Shown: positions 1 through 9,955 of the stretch, one piece after another
Numbering within the stretch: the stretch's first letter is position 1
Layout: each line of letters begins with the position of its first letter
From: Coniferiporia sulphurascens
Lineage: Eukaryota; Basidiomycota; Agaricomycetes; Hymenochaetales; Hymenochaetaceae
Length of the DNA: 64,000 bases
Direction of reading: 5' to 3'
Assembly (NCBI GenBank): GCA_002794785.1
Contig: NBBA01000005.1
Coordinates: forward strand, 1,426,001-1,490,000
The notes under the pieces: generated by a model
Told to the model about the DNA's origin: nothing
Database searches by the model: none
What the model saw: the letters and a program-made list of their open reading frames with translations, nothing else
Made by a program: the position numbers and the translations under genes

Positions 1-534
1 GCGCTTTCTGGGTGTGTATACTTGCTTATTACCTGTGCAGACAGTGATTCATTTCATTTTTATCAGCATGGAGTTGCGGGCGGCTACTACATTGCCTTTT
101 TCTACGGCGGGTTCGTGCAAACCGTCGGCCGTCTCTGCCGCTCGAACATTCGCCCTTTGCTTCTTCCGGCAAACGCAGGCAAGAACACCAAGGACCTACC
201 TCCGCCGTCGTTCGCGAAGCGGGTGTATGACGTCCTCAGCGTGGTCTGTGCCGTCATGCTCACGAACTACGCGGCGATGCCGTTTATGCTCCTGGGCACA
301 CGCGACTCGCTAAAGGGCTGGGCTGCTGTTGGGTGGTACGGACATGTGGCTATTGGCGGCGCGATGGCGTTCTTCTACCTCGGCGGGACGGGTTACCTGA
401 AGGCCGTGCAGGCGAAGCGAATGAAGAAGGCGGATGCACCGAAGGGGACGGGCGCTTCGACCCCTGGAACGCCAAACCCGATGACTATGCCCCCCGTAGA
501 CATTGCCATGAACGAGGTAGACAAGAGGCTGTAG
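1..534 (+). CDS. ALE1: MBOAT lysophospholipid acyltransferase (Ale1-like), 3' end
   Basis: Only the C-terminal part lies in the window (exons 1-11 and 67-534; intron 12-66). Across the junction the protein reads SAFWHG, then VAGGYYIAFFYGGF and a stretch of hydrophobic helices. SAFWHG with the following GYY is the hallmark of the membrane-bound O-acyltransferase family. The His, encoded by the first codon after the intron (67-69), is the presumed catalytic residue. Ale1-type enzymes reacylate lysophospholipids in the ER membrane. Two or three membrane helices are followed by a soluble, Lys-rich then Pro/Thr-rich tail and the stop at 532-534. The family is clear; the exact acceptor lipid cannot be read from this fragment. 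Confidence 0.8.
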   Translation, partial: ALSGCVYLLITCADSDSFHFYQHGVAGGYYIAFFYGGFVQTVGRLCRSNIRPLLLPANAGKNTKDLPPPSFAKRVYDVLSVVCAVMLTNYAAMPFMLLGTRDSLKGWAAVGWYGHVAIGGAMAFFYLGGTGYLKAVQAKRMKKADAPKGTGASTPGTPNPMTMPPVDIAMNEVDKRL

Positions 535-800
535 AGGTTGGAGTTATCCCAGAAGGGGATGAGGTGGATTTAAAATTACATCTATTCTGTCGTCGTTTAG
601 AGTCGTCATAGTCTTGGAATAATTCCGTAGGGTCATTCAGTGGTCACACCAGGCATGCGATCATGGGTGTATTATGGTACGCATACAAGTGAGGAGTAAG
701 AAAGGTAGACAACTGCATAACGCCCATACAGCATATAAAATCGCCAGTCTGAGGGAGATGCACACCACGCCATCCCCAAAGTTTTTTGGGACAAGGTTGA

Positions 801-1607
801 TTAGACCTTGAAACCACGGGACTTGCGGCGACCACGGGCACGCTCGAACTAAAGGAAAATAGAAAATGCTCAATACAAGCTCGTGGGGGAGCCATTGGGG
901 GATACTCACTTTGCGGCCCTTCGAGGTAGTGTAGGGCTTCTTGTTCTTGTGGGGGCCCATACCGAAGTGCTTGACAGCCTCACGGCTGTTCCTCTTCCCG
1001 CGGAGAAGGAGGGTGTTCGTGCCGGTCGGGGCGCGAAGTGCGAGCTGGTCAAGCGTGAGCACCTCGCCGCCAGCGTTGAGGATGCGCTCCTTGGCCGAGC
1101 GGGTGAAGCGCAGTGCGGCGACAGTGACCTTGGGGACCTCCGTCAGGCGCACGTCATCCGTTACAGTGCCCACAACGACGATGATTGTCGACTCGTTTGC
1201 TGATGCGGAAGCCTCCTTCATGATCTTGGAGAGGGAAACGGGCGGGCGGTTGATCTTCGACTGGAAGAGGCGTTTGAGGATAACCTGAGCAATAGAGCGC
1301 TTCATGTAAGTCCCTCTGCTCTATGAGCGATAGAAAATGCAGCGATAAAGACCTCGTTGAAGGAGCTGTTGGTCCTGCGGGCCAGGAAACGGTACAGCTA
1401 ATATATTGGATACTATTAAACAAAATTGCATATTGACGGAGTGAATTAGTACGTACCTTGACGAGCAAGAGGAGGTAGGGATCCTCGCTCTTGGGGGCCG
1501 TGCGGTGGCCCTTCTTGACGTGGTGCTTCGCGATGTCGATACCCTGCAGGTATACATATCTGTGAGCGGCGTGAACAAACTCTGCATTACGACGACGAGC
1601 TCACCAT
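801..1607 (-). CDS. RPL18: 60S ribosomal protein eL18
   Basis: Five exons (801-848, 910-1284, 1353-1397, 1457-1543, 1605-1607) give 185 residues, the normal size for eL18 of the large cytosolic ribosomal subunit. Family landmarks are [18 protein letters not shown] at the N-terminus, [11 protein letters not shown] in the middle, [13 protein letters not shown] and the basic C-terminus [11 protein letters not shown]. The first coding exon holds only the ATG: a GTGAGC donor follows it directly and the protein resumes with Gly at 1543. All four introns are GT-AG and every phase closes. The gene is divergent from the Tra2-like gene, with about 0.8 kb of shared upstream DNA. Confidence 0.95.
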
Positions 1608-2420
1608 GTTTGAACGTTGCCGGCCGTGTGTCTTGACGAGGGTGTACCAAAAGCCTAGTCGTGTCGGCAAAGTCACGGCCCGCGTCACAAAACTGTGCAG
1701 TAGTAGACGTATATGGGTAAATTGACCCACGCTCCTTAGATTATCAATAAAATTCTCTCCCGGACATTTCACGTATCTGCCGTCATTTCCAGGGGAATGG
1801 ACGCAGATTAGAGGTTGAGAAAGACACTGGTTCTTAGATGATAAAAATTTTGGAGAGTGTAAAATGGGAAGTAAATGCGTTGCACAATAGATGCGCTGGT
1901 ATTGCCCGCTACGGACAAGCGGGATCCCTCAGACGAACCTGAGCATTAATTGCCCAAGATTCGGCGGATAGGTGGGGTTTGTTGCTACTTGGAAAAATAT
2001 GCTTGCATCTAGCTGCGAATTTTTGAATGTATATTGAGGTTCAACGCTAGTGTAGAAGGTAGCAGCGCATCCCGAGCGAACGCATAAATGGGCTAATTGC
2101 ACTGGCTGATTTGGAATATGCTGCTACTCGAGCCAAATTAAACTCTAGCCAGAGAATGCCCCAGCAAACTTAGGCGAATAAAATCAAAGATTAATGGGCT
2201 CAGGTTGCACTTGGAAGGGCAAAACATGGCCTCCGTCCACGTGACGTTGGGGTAGGCTGACAGTTCAACCTCCGCTCTCGGCATGCTCGGCACAAGTTTC
2301 CCCTTATGACGGTTTTCGTGGCGGATTGGAACTCCGCACTAAGGTTGACCTCAACTACCATGGTGCGTCGCAGTCGTCTCTTGCTGCACTCCTTCCGACA
2401 CCCGTTCTGAGCAACTTACC
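1608..2420. other. Intergenic region between divergent RPL18 and Tra2-like genes
   Basis: No coding signal on either strand. It must hold the promoters of both genes. A CACGTG palindrome lies at about 2239-2244. A 66-codon out-of-frame reading frame opens at 2326 and overlaps the start of the downstream gene. Confidence 0.5.
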
Positions 2421-3520
2421 ATGTCTAACTATTCACAGTACAGCGAAGGTGCACCTGCTCCCGTCGACCCGTATTCGGATGCGTACAATGCGCCACCCCC
2501 GTCCTCTGCAGCCGTTCCTCCTTTAGACCCTCGAGACAGAGATCCTCTTCCCCCTCGAGGGCGTTCACGCTCTAGGAGTCCCGCTCGAGGCGCTCGCAGT
2601 CCACCTCCTTCGTCGTTCCGTAGGAGATCCCCGCCCCCGCCCTCAAAACCAAAACAGGCGCCTGTTGTACGTCCTTTTTGATTGACCAGCGCTTATTTGC
2701 TGATACGTGTGATGTCCGTCACGTATGCAAAAGCAGAATCCGACTCCCTCTAATGTCCTGGGCGTTTTCGGTCTGAGTATACGCACTACTGAACGTGACC
2801 TCGATGAAGAGTTCAGCAGGTTCGGTCGTGTCGAAAAAGTTACCATTGTCTATGACCAGCGCGTATGTCGTTCCGTCATGAAAATTGTCTCAGTCTATCT
2901 GACCTTTTTTTGCGAAAGTCTGACAGAAGCCGTGGTTTCGGCTTTATTAAGCTTGCTACCGTAGAAGATGCTTCACGCTGTGTTCAAGAACTAAATGGCA
3001 TTGTACGTTCATCTATCTGAATATGGTGAACAGTGCTCATTTGAACATATTGTAGGATCTCAATGGTCGCCGTATTCGAGTCGATTATTCCGTGACTGAT
3101 CGCCCACATGCGCCTACACCGGGAGAATACATGGGACATCGTCGTGCTGCCGGGAACGATCGTGACAGCCGGGACAGGGAGCCTTTCAGAGGCTATCGTG
3201 AACGTGGTGGCCGCGACTCTTACAGGGATGCTTACCGGGACCGCGATACTAGGCGTGGATATGACGACCGATATGGTGGCCGCTACGCAGAGCCTTCGGA
3301 CAGGGACCGCGATCGTGACCCTTACGGTCGTGAAAGCCGCGATTGGAGACGCCGAAGCCCGCCTCCACCCCCACCCAGACGCTACAGTCCAGAGCGCCGT
3401 CGTCGCAGCTATAGCCGCAGTCCTCCTAGGGGAAGCAGCCCAGTTCGTGGCGGGGTGAGAGATTATGATGTGGCCGTGCCACCGCCATCGTCGGGTATGA
3501 ACGGTGAACCCAGGTGGTGA
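2421..3520 (+). CDS. Tra2-like RS/RRM splicing regulator
   Basis: Four exons (2421-2666, 2737-2862, 2919-3002, 3056-3520) encode 306 residues. An N-terminal region with RSRSRSP-type repeats (residues ~45-80) precedes one RRM (~85-165). RNP2 is LGVFGL and RNP1 is SRGFGFI, joined across an intron. The RRM is followed by [13 protein letters not shown], a signature of the Transformer-2 family, and then by a long Arg/Asp/Tyr/Ser-rich tail. Tra2 proteins are nuclear and bind purine-rich exonic enhancers to promote splice-site choice. The second acceptor could be 3 nt earlier, adding one Gln. The start is the first ATG in frame; an upstream ATG at 2326 lies in another frame. Confidence 0.88.
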
Positions 3521-3910
3521 ACAAAAGATGCTGTGTACAGGGGGGCGGCTCTGCGAAGGTCCTATCAATCAAGAGGCTTGGCGGCGAGGCGTTGCACTGG
3601 TTGGACGCTGACAAGTTGTAGTCTTGAAGGCGCGAAGCAGGATTGGTTCCCAAAGTCCAAGCGCGAAGAGCCCTCAAGTGTTAGCAGGCTTCCTCATTCC
3701 ATTTCTTCAAATCTATTCTATGTTGCCGAATCAGTTCAACTTTTCCCCAAAAATTCGAGAAAATTGAAAAAAAGAAGATTGCCCGGACTCGTTACGTTAC
3801 AAGTCGCCAAAGTTTGCGCAAGTTATTACCTGTCTACGCCATGCTTTGTCGCTCCTTCTTCTTGCTTGTTCGTCTGTAGTGCCCTGTTCGAACGTCGCGT
3901 ACGACTACAA
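3521..3910. other. Intergenic, convergent 3' regions
   Basis: Lies between the stop of the Tra2-like gene and the stop of the small minus-strand gene. I see no gene here; presumably 3' untranslated sequence of both. Confidence 0.4.
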
Positions 3911-4312
3911 CTACAACAAGTGAATTAGGCGCGAAGTTCCGAATGGTATGAACAATATCAACGTTCCAAGGTACTGAATTGGGGTATTTGCCCTGGGCGC
4001 TAATCAGGTCGTTGGTCCAATATAACCAAACGGACGTACCTGTAGACCGGTTTCGCGCAAATCGGGAAGACTGAGTGCGGCTTCCAGTGCATTAATTTTA
4101 CTGGCGTTTAGGCAGGCTCACGTAAGTCTAGAACTTCGGTCAGCGCTTACACCTTTGTACAGCTTCATCTGCAAGGAGGACATGAATGCGATAGTTGTTT
4201 CACCTGAGGCGCGGACCTTCTTCCTTGTACGGGGATCTGTTGGTTGATGCTTGGCTCCTTCCCAACTTTCCATCGCGAAAGTTGATGAAAGAGGACAAAA
4301 TGCGATGAACAC
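3911..4312 (-). CDS. Small unrecognised protein with hydrophobic C-terminus
   Basis: I do not recognise this gene. Three exons (3911-3973, 4040-4100, 4161-4312) with GT-AG introns of 60 and 66 nt close in phase and give 91 residues, or 78 from the second Met at 4273. The N-terminal half is polar and basic (TDPRTRKKVRAS). The middle reads INALEAALSLPDLRETGLQ, helix-like. The last 20 residues are hydrophobic (LGTLILFIPFGTSRLIHLL) and could be a tail anchor. Evidence is limited to the smooth splicing, the intron lengths matching neighbours, and the plausible composition. The first donor (GTACAA) is weak. It could be a spurious model, but a small organelle-membrane protein is the best reading. 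Confidence 0.4.
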
Positions 4313-4619
4313 TTTTCAGAATTTGGGAACTATGCGTAAACGGGTAAATAGATCAATCCGGTGTAGTTGTAGGTCGTCAATTTGATTGCATTGCAATAAG
4401 AATGTTGGCAATTTGTTTCATAAGACATGGTGGGAATAAGTGGTTTCTTTATGTTGCTTCGCGTTTGCTGCGCAAAATCGAAGTGACCCAACTTTTATTT
4501 GCTGACGAACCCAACTTTAATTCTCACGGTGGGTTTATCTATTTTTAGTTTAACTTTCTGGAGGAAGTCAGTAGGTCCGTTTCCCGTTCCCCCAGTCCAG
4601 TCGGTCGGGAATTTTTACA
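4313..4619. other. Intergenic region, divergent promoters
   Basis: Short A/T-rich stretch between the small minus-strand gene and the GNL3-like gene. No feature can be supported beyond its position as an upstream region. Confidence 0.35.
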
Positions 4620-6835
4620 ATGCCTCGAATTCGCAAAAGTAAGATGCTCTGATTACACGTTAGTTCAATTACTTACCTTGGTAATTTGCTAGAAACAAGC
4701 AACCGTGGTACGAGTCACCAGCGTGCCAAGGTCAAGCATAAGGTCGCAGAAAGCAGGAAAAAGTCGAAGAAGGAGGCAAAGAAGAGCACACAGTGGAAGT
4801 CAAGTGTGTACATTTCGTATATTTCCAGAGTTAGTCCTGTCTCTGATCGCAGGGGCTTCTGTAGAGCATACAAAGGATCCGGGCATCCCGAATAACTTCC
4901 CGTACAAGGACCAGATTCTAGCCGAAGTTGCCGCCCAGAGGCGACAGGTATGTTCGCGGTCCAATACCCTCTGTACACCCATGGTAAGCATACGAAAATC
5001 TGACTGTCTCTTCCTTAGGATGAGGAGGATAAGCAAAAACGAAAGGAGCAGAGGAAAGCCGAGAAGGCAGCTGCGAAAGCAGGTGCCGACGGGGAGGAGC
5101 GGGAGCAGGAAGACGACACGTCCGTATTCGACGGCATCAGAACTTTGAAGGGGGCTGCAAAGCCGACGGCAAAAGGAAAGGAGCGAACGGTGGTCGTCGA
5201 AGAAGACGATGAAGACGTGCCGATACTGGTGGACAGCGAATACACAAACTTAAAGGCTGTGCTGGATAAGGCGGATGTTGTACTCCAGGTCTTGGACGCC
5301 AGGGATCCACTTGCGTTCCGGAGTAGCCATATCCAGCAGTATACGAGTGGGAGGAAAAAGAGCAAGACGTTGTTGATACTTAACAAAATCGGTGAGTTTA
5401 ATATACTTATCCATCGGGACTTTCCCTCATTTGCTCGAATTTTCCACTAGACGCATGTCCTCGGGAAACTGTACAAGCATGGGTGACTACGCTCAGGAAA
5501 GAGCTACCGACGCATCTATTTCGTTCTGCTTCTGCTCTCTTGCCGAAGATTGAAGAGCAGAAGGCCACTGGGACAGAGACAAGCGAGGCTCACTCCCTCT
5601 CTGATGCCGTGGGTGTAGACGCACTGTTGGGTGCCCTCAGCGTAGAAGCAGCGAAAAAGGACGCGCCATTGTACGTTGCTGTCGTTGGAGTCGCAAATGT
5701 AAGGAAAGATCAATTGCTATCCAGTTTGCGAACTTATTGACATCTGTCCAAACAGGCCGGAAAATCGTCCCTCGTAAATTCCTTGCTTCGCAAGTCCATA
5801 TCACCTATATACAAACTCACTACTACTTCTATGGACCCGTCAACGACCGAGAGACCTCTTGAGGTCACACTCGAGCACAACGGCAAGCAGATCCACTTCA
5901 TCGACACACCCGCCCTTACATGGGAGACGCCTGCCGACCTTGACGGAAGCTCCGCTTCCAAATTGCGCGCAAAAGATATGCTCCTGCGGAATAAGGGCAG
6001 GATAGACCGGGCAAAAGACCCGCTTACTCCTGGTATGCACGACCCTTAAGCTCAGTCTGACTTCCTTTTTTTAAATCTGGATTTTTTGTATATCCGCATA
6101 GTGTCTGAAATCGTTGCGCGCGCAAATGCGGAGGATCTTATGCTGTTCTACACGTTGCCTGCGTTCACGCCGGGTGATTCGACCGCGTTCCTCTCTGCGC
6201 TCGCACGCGCACGCGGACTCGTCAAGCGACGCGGCGAGCTCGATCACGCGGGGGCCGCACGCATTGTACTGCGTGATTGGAGCACCGGCCGCCTTCCGCG
6301 CTTTTCTCAACATCCCGCACCAGTGGGGAATGTCGATGCAGGCATAGATGCTGCAGATGAAGAAACGCTGAAGACCGCGCCGCTGCGCAAGGAAATGCGT
6401 AAGGGTCGGGGCATCGCCCGCCTTGTTCCCGGCGTTGTGGAGACGCGTACTGTCGGGTTGGAGGTGCCATGGGATGTAGAGTCCGACGGTAGCAGTGAAG
6501 AGGACGAGGGAGAAGGTGGGGATGTGCAAGTTGCAAGTGAGGAAGATATCGATGAGGATGAGGAGAGTGAAGATGAGGATGAAGAAGAGGAAGAGGAAGA
6601 GGAAGATGCGATCGAAGTCGCATTAGAGGACGTCGATGTCGAAGAAGAAGAGGAGGTCCTCCCGTCTCCACCAAAAGGCAAGCGGAAGCGTCAGGAAAAA
6701 CTTGCCCCCGCACCAGCTCCTAAAAAAGTTATGTTCGCCGCCCTACCGAAAGGGGTCAAGCAAATGAGGGCCCAACCCGCTTCAAAACCTGTCAAGCCCA
6801 CACCAGCAGGCAAGGCGAAAAAGCAGCGCAAATAA
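4620..6835 (+). CDS. Nucleolar GTPase, GNL3/Nug1/Grn1 type
   Basis: Seven exons (4620-4638, 4693-4803, 4865-4947, 5019-5391, 5451-5698, 5756-6032, 6102-6835) give 614 residues. The basic N-terminus MPRIRKKTSNRGTSHQRAKV and the following KDPGIPNNFPYKDQIL are typical of GNL3-like proteins. The GTPase is circularly permuted: DARDP, then NKID (G4), GVANAGKSS (G1) and DTPA (G3) in that order. NKID and the P-loop are each assembled across an intron. These proteins act in the nucleolus in 60S subunit assembly and export. The C-terminal third holds a long Glu/Asp run (6520-6660) and a Lys-rich tail. The acceptor of exon 3 could also be at 4853, adding four residues. Confidence 0.92.
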
Positions 6836-7044
6836 ACGGGAATGCCGTGCATATATATCCCCTGACGCGTCTACTACCATGTTACTGTTCCGTGTATCGC
6901 TGCACACCTGTATCCATCTATAGGATATCTATAAAGTATTGTTACATCCCCTATATACTGTGTCCAGATGCATCGTCTACGAGTGTCCGCCCGAATAGAT
7001 CAATTAAAATAAGAGAATCCTGCAAAGTGACCCTATAAAAACAA

Positions 7045-7069
7045 CAAATCAAATCAAATCAAATCAAAA
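7045..7069. repeat. CAAAT microsatellite, about 5 copies
   Basis: Four perfect tandem CAAAT units and one imperfect unit sit in the 3' intergenic space between two convergent genes. A simple-sequence repeat with no spacers. Confidence 0.85.
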
Positions 7070-7098
7070 TAACGAGAGATCTGCTGCTTAAAGCACTG

Positions 7099-9778
7099 TC
7101 AGTCAATGATGCGTACGACTCCCGTTCTTCCATCCTTCAATGTAACCTGCCCCCCCATTGAAAATAGCGCCGGTGCACACTCGAACGTTTCGCAGCGTGC
7201 CGTGTCTACCCAAGGTGAAAGAATACCGTCGGCAGCAAGCTTGCCAACAGCGACGAGCGAGTCACGCACGTCTTCACCATCAAAATCTACGTCTGCAGCG
7301 GGCGAGATCCACGCGTAGCCAAGTGCCTTTCTGTCCTTCTTCACAAATGCGCGTCGGAGCGAGCGCATGTTTGCACGCACATGTGCATGTAGTGACGGTA
7401 CCGCCTGTGCGCTTTCACCTACGAGCGTCGTAAACTGGCCGTGGGTCCGCAGCACACGACGACACGCGTCCCACACCTGACGACCACCGACCGTATCAAT
7501 CACAAAGTCTAGCGAATTAGCTGCGAAGGACTCGATTACGCTTATAGCGTCGTCCACGCACACAACAGCAGCGCCCCATCTCCGGACGCGCTCCTCGTCG
7601 AATTGAGTGCTTCCCGTGACTTTTTCCGAGTCAGGAGTACCAGGAGGCACCTGCACGGTTACGTGCATTCCAGATGCCACGAGCTCCTGCACCGCTAGCG
7701 CCCCAGCTCCGTCGTGACCCTGCAGGACAAGTGCGCGACCTCCCTCATGTACGTCCGCAAACGTTCGCACTGCCCGATGTGCAGAGACACCACACAATGG
7801 AAGTAGCACTAGCTGTTCAAGGGTGAAGCCTGGTGAAGGCCGCGGACAACGCGTCAGCCTACGCTTATCAACAACTATAAATTCCGCCAGTGCACCACAC
7901 TGAATAAATTGAGATGATGTGAGAATAGCAGCGGGAGAAGGAGTCAAAATATATTGTTACCTTTCGAACATCTAGAAGACCCATCACCCAGTCGCTTTTT
8001 GATATGGCATTCACCTCGAAACCGCATTCTATGGCTCGGCCCACAAAACTCCGTCCAGGAACGAACCCATAGCAATCATTTCGTGAGGACTTTTCGCTTA
8101 CAATGAGGTTGTCAAGGCCGTCAAGACCGACTGCGTACACTTGCACCATAATCTGATTTGAATTCACTCTTGAGGGCGGAGAACTGATGGAAGTGAAACT
8201 GAGAGGGGAAGGTAGGCTTGTCAACAGATGCGCTGGGGTAGTAGAAGATAGCTTTAATTTTGTCTCCGACCCAGACGTCAAGATTGTGAAAGTAGATAAA
8301 GACAGACGTCGACTTCCGTAAGTCGCTGCGGCCGCATTCTTTGTGATCGAGATTGTCGACATCGTCGTCTGAGATAGTCCAGAGCGGGTTATATCGATAT
8401 GGCTGTCGCTACCGAATCGTAAGGAATACCGATTTGGTGGCGTGTACGCAGCGCGCGGCAGCACGAGAGATGTAAACCCGGAGGGTGTTCCGCCGTCCGA
8501 TACGGCCAAGGGCACAGGAATATCCACAATGAGAGAGGGACTGGTGTATACAGACGCTCCTGTATTGCTTGAGAGCGAACTGGACGGACGGACGCGTTGC
8601 TGTAGGTTGTGAGGCAAAACTGTTTGTGAGCGTCTTAGTGATGAAAGTGGAGCCGGGTCGGTGTGTACGCGACGCGGGGGAGGACTATCGGAAGACTCGT
8701 CGCCTTCGTCCTCCTCCCATACGGCGCTCATCCTTCGTCTGCCACGGGGTCGAGGGCCAGTAGTCATTGCGTTTGTAGAACTTGAGCGGCGGTGTGCGGA
8801 ACGCATGCCACTTGGAGAAGGCGCAGACAGAGGTGTCTGCAGGCTGTCGGGCCCAAAAGCTTTGCGAACTGGGCGACGCCTGGAACCTGAGGAACTGGAA
8901 GAGGACGAAGAGGGTGGCGGGATTCCCGGTGTGGGCCCAACAAGCCAGCGGACGTCCCTAGCCCAATCGTTGTCGGTGTACATTGTCTGCCTTTTCTCTT
9001 CGCGTTTGCGGCTGCTGCTCCGAGTAGGACTAGAGCGATCGGCGCGGGGTTTCCCGATGTCGACGTCTACCGGAGTGGTCGCGCGCGACGACGGCGCAGA
9101 TCGCGAGGTCGGCCAACTGAATTCGCTGTGGGAGTAAGACGCGGCGGCGGTCGACGAGGAGGCGACGGAGCACGTCGACGAGCAGGACGCAGAGGAAAGC
9201 GAACGGGGGCGGGAGAAGAGAGCGGTAGCCGAAGGTCGATGACCGGCTGCGGGGCCGGTGACGTCTTCTTGGGCGGGTGGAGTGGCAGGGAAGCCGTGCA
9301 CTGTGCACGCTCCAAGCCGTCCCGCGCCTTCGCAGCAGGGTTCGCTGGGTGAAGTGTCGGGAGTGAAGAACTCGTCGCCGCTATCACTGTCGCTGCTGTT
9401 GCTGTTGCTGCTTTCCTTTCCCCTATCCCTATCCTCGCTGCTGCTCTTTTCTACCCTCTGTGGGGCGCCGCCGTGCGCAGTTGCCGTGGAAAAGGAAGCC
9501 ACAGAAGTGAGTTGCTGAGATAAAGGATAAGTTCGTATGCGAAAGCTAAGAAAGGACATCCACACGCGCGCTACACGTACCGCAGAGATACCGGCGGACG
9601 GACGGTGAGTATCGCCAATTGAGTTGGCCGCAACCTCGGCGGCGGCCTTGAGCATAGCCTGTTTGACGCTGTGGAAGTACTGCGTATCTAGCGGACGGTG
9701 CGCCGGGGCAGACGTTGGCGACGCATAGGACTGCGACGGCGCATTGAACATGCGCTGCAGCAGCGTCGGCTTGGGCAT
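7099..9778 (-). CDS. Long disordered protein with C-terminal MDR/quinone-oxidoreductase-like domain
   Basis: Three exons (7099-7899, 7961-9514, 9581-9778) give 850 residues. The first ~530 are Ser/Pro/Arg-rich and look disordered. The last ~320 resemble a medium-chain dehydrogenase/reductase of the quinone-oxidoreductase group: a GroES-like part (QIMVQVYAVGLDGLDNLIV, then FVPGRSFVGRAIE) followed by a Rossmann half (ALVLQGHDGAGALAVQELV, then LDFVIDTVGG). The Gly pattern fits nucleotide binding, but I see no zinc ligands, so an NADPH-linked reductase or a non-catalytic regulator is possible. The intron at 9515-9580 is 66 nt and in frame, so reading through it keeps the frame. Its donor (GTACGT) and acceptor (CTCAG) are good, so splicing is preferred. 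Confidence 0.75.
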
Positions 9779-9902
9779 TGGGACGCTGGCGTCGTCAGCG
9801 ACGTTGTCGAGGTCGTGATTCAGAGGAAAAGTCGGCGAGTGCCGTAGTCGCGAGGCGCTGCAGGCGTCGCACTACTGAGACTCCGAACAAGCACAGTCAT
9901 GA

Positions 9903-9910
9903 TGACGTCA
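9903..9910. promoter_or_regulatory. TGACGTCA palindrome, possible CRE/ATF site
   Basis: A perfect 8-bp CRE core lies about 125 bp upstream of the MDR-domain gene's ATG. The motif is a known bZIP (ATF/CREB) target; use here is inference. Confidence 0.35.
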
Positions 9911-9955
9911 AATCTGTTCTATTCCAATTTCGGTCTATTATACGCTAATTAATGT

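Noticed and set aside
3533..3928. Plus-strand 131-codon frame after the Tra2-like stop
   Set aside because: No family resemblance; overlaps the last exon of the small minus-strand gene and looks like 3' untranslated sequence.
6307..6681. Minus-strand frame of almost pure Ser
   Set aside because: It is the antisense of the Glu/Asp-coding GAG/GAT run in the GNL3-like gene.
7045..7069. CAAAT array considered as a CRISPR-like or telomere-like repeat
   Set aside because: Five-base tandem units without spacers in a eukaryotic intergenic region; a plain microsatellite.
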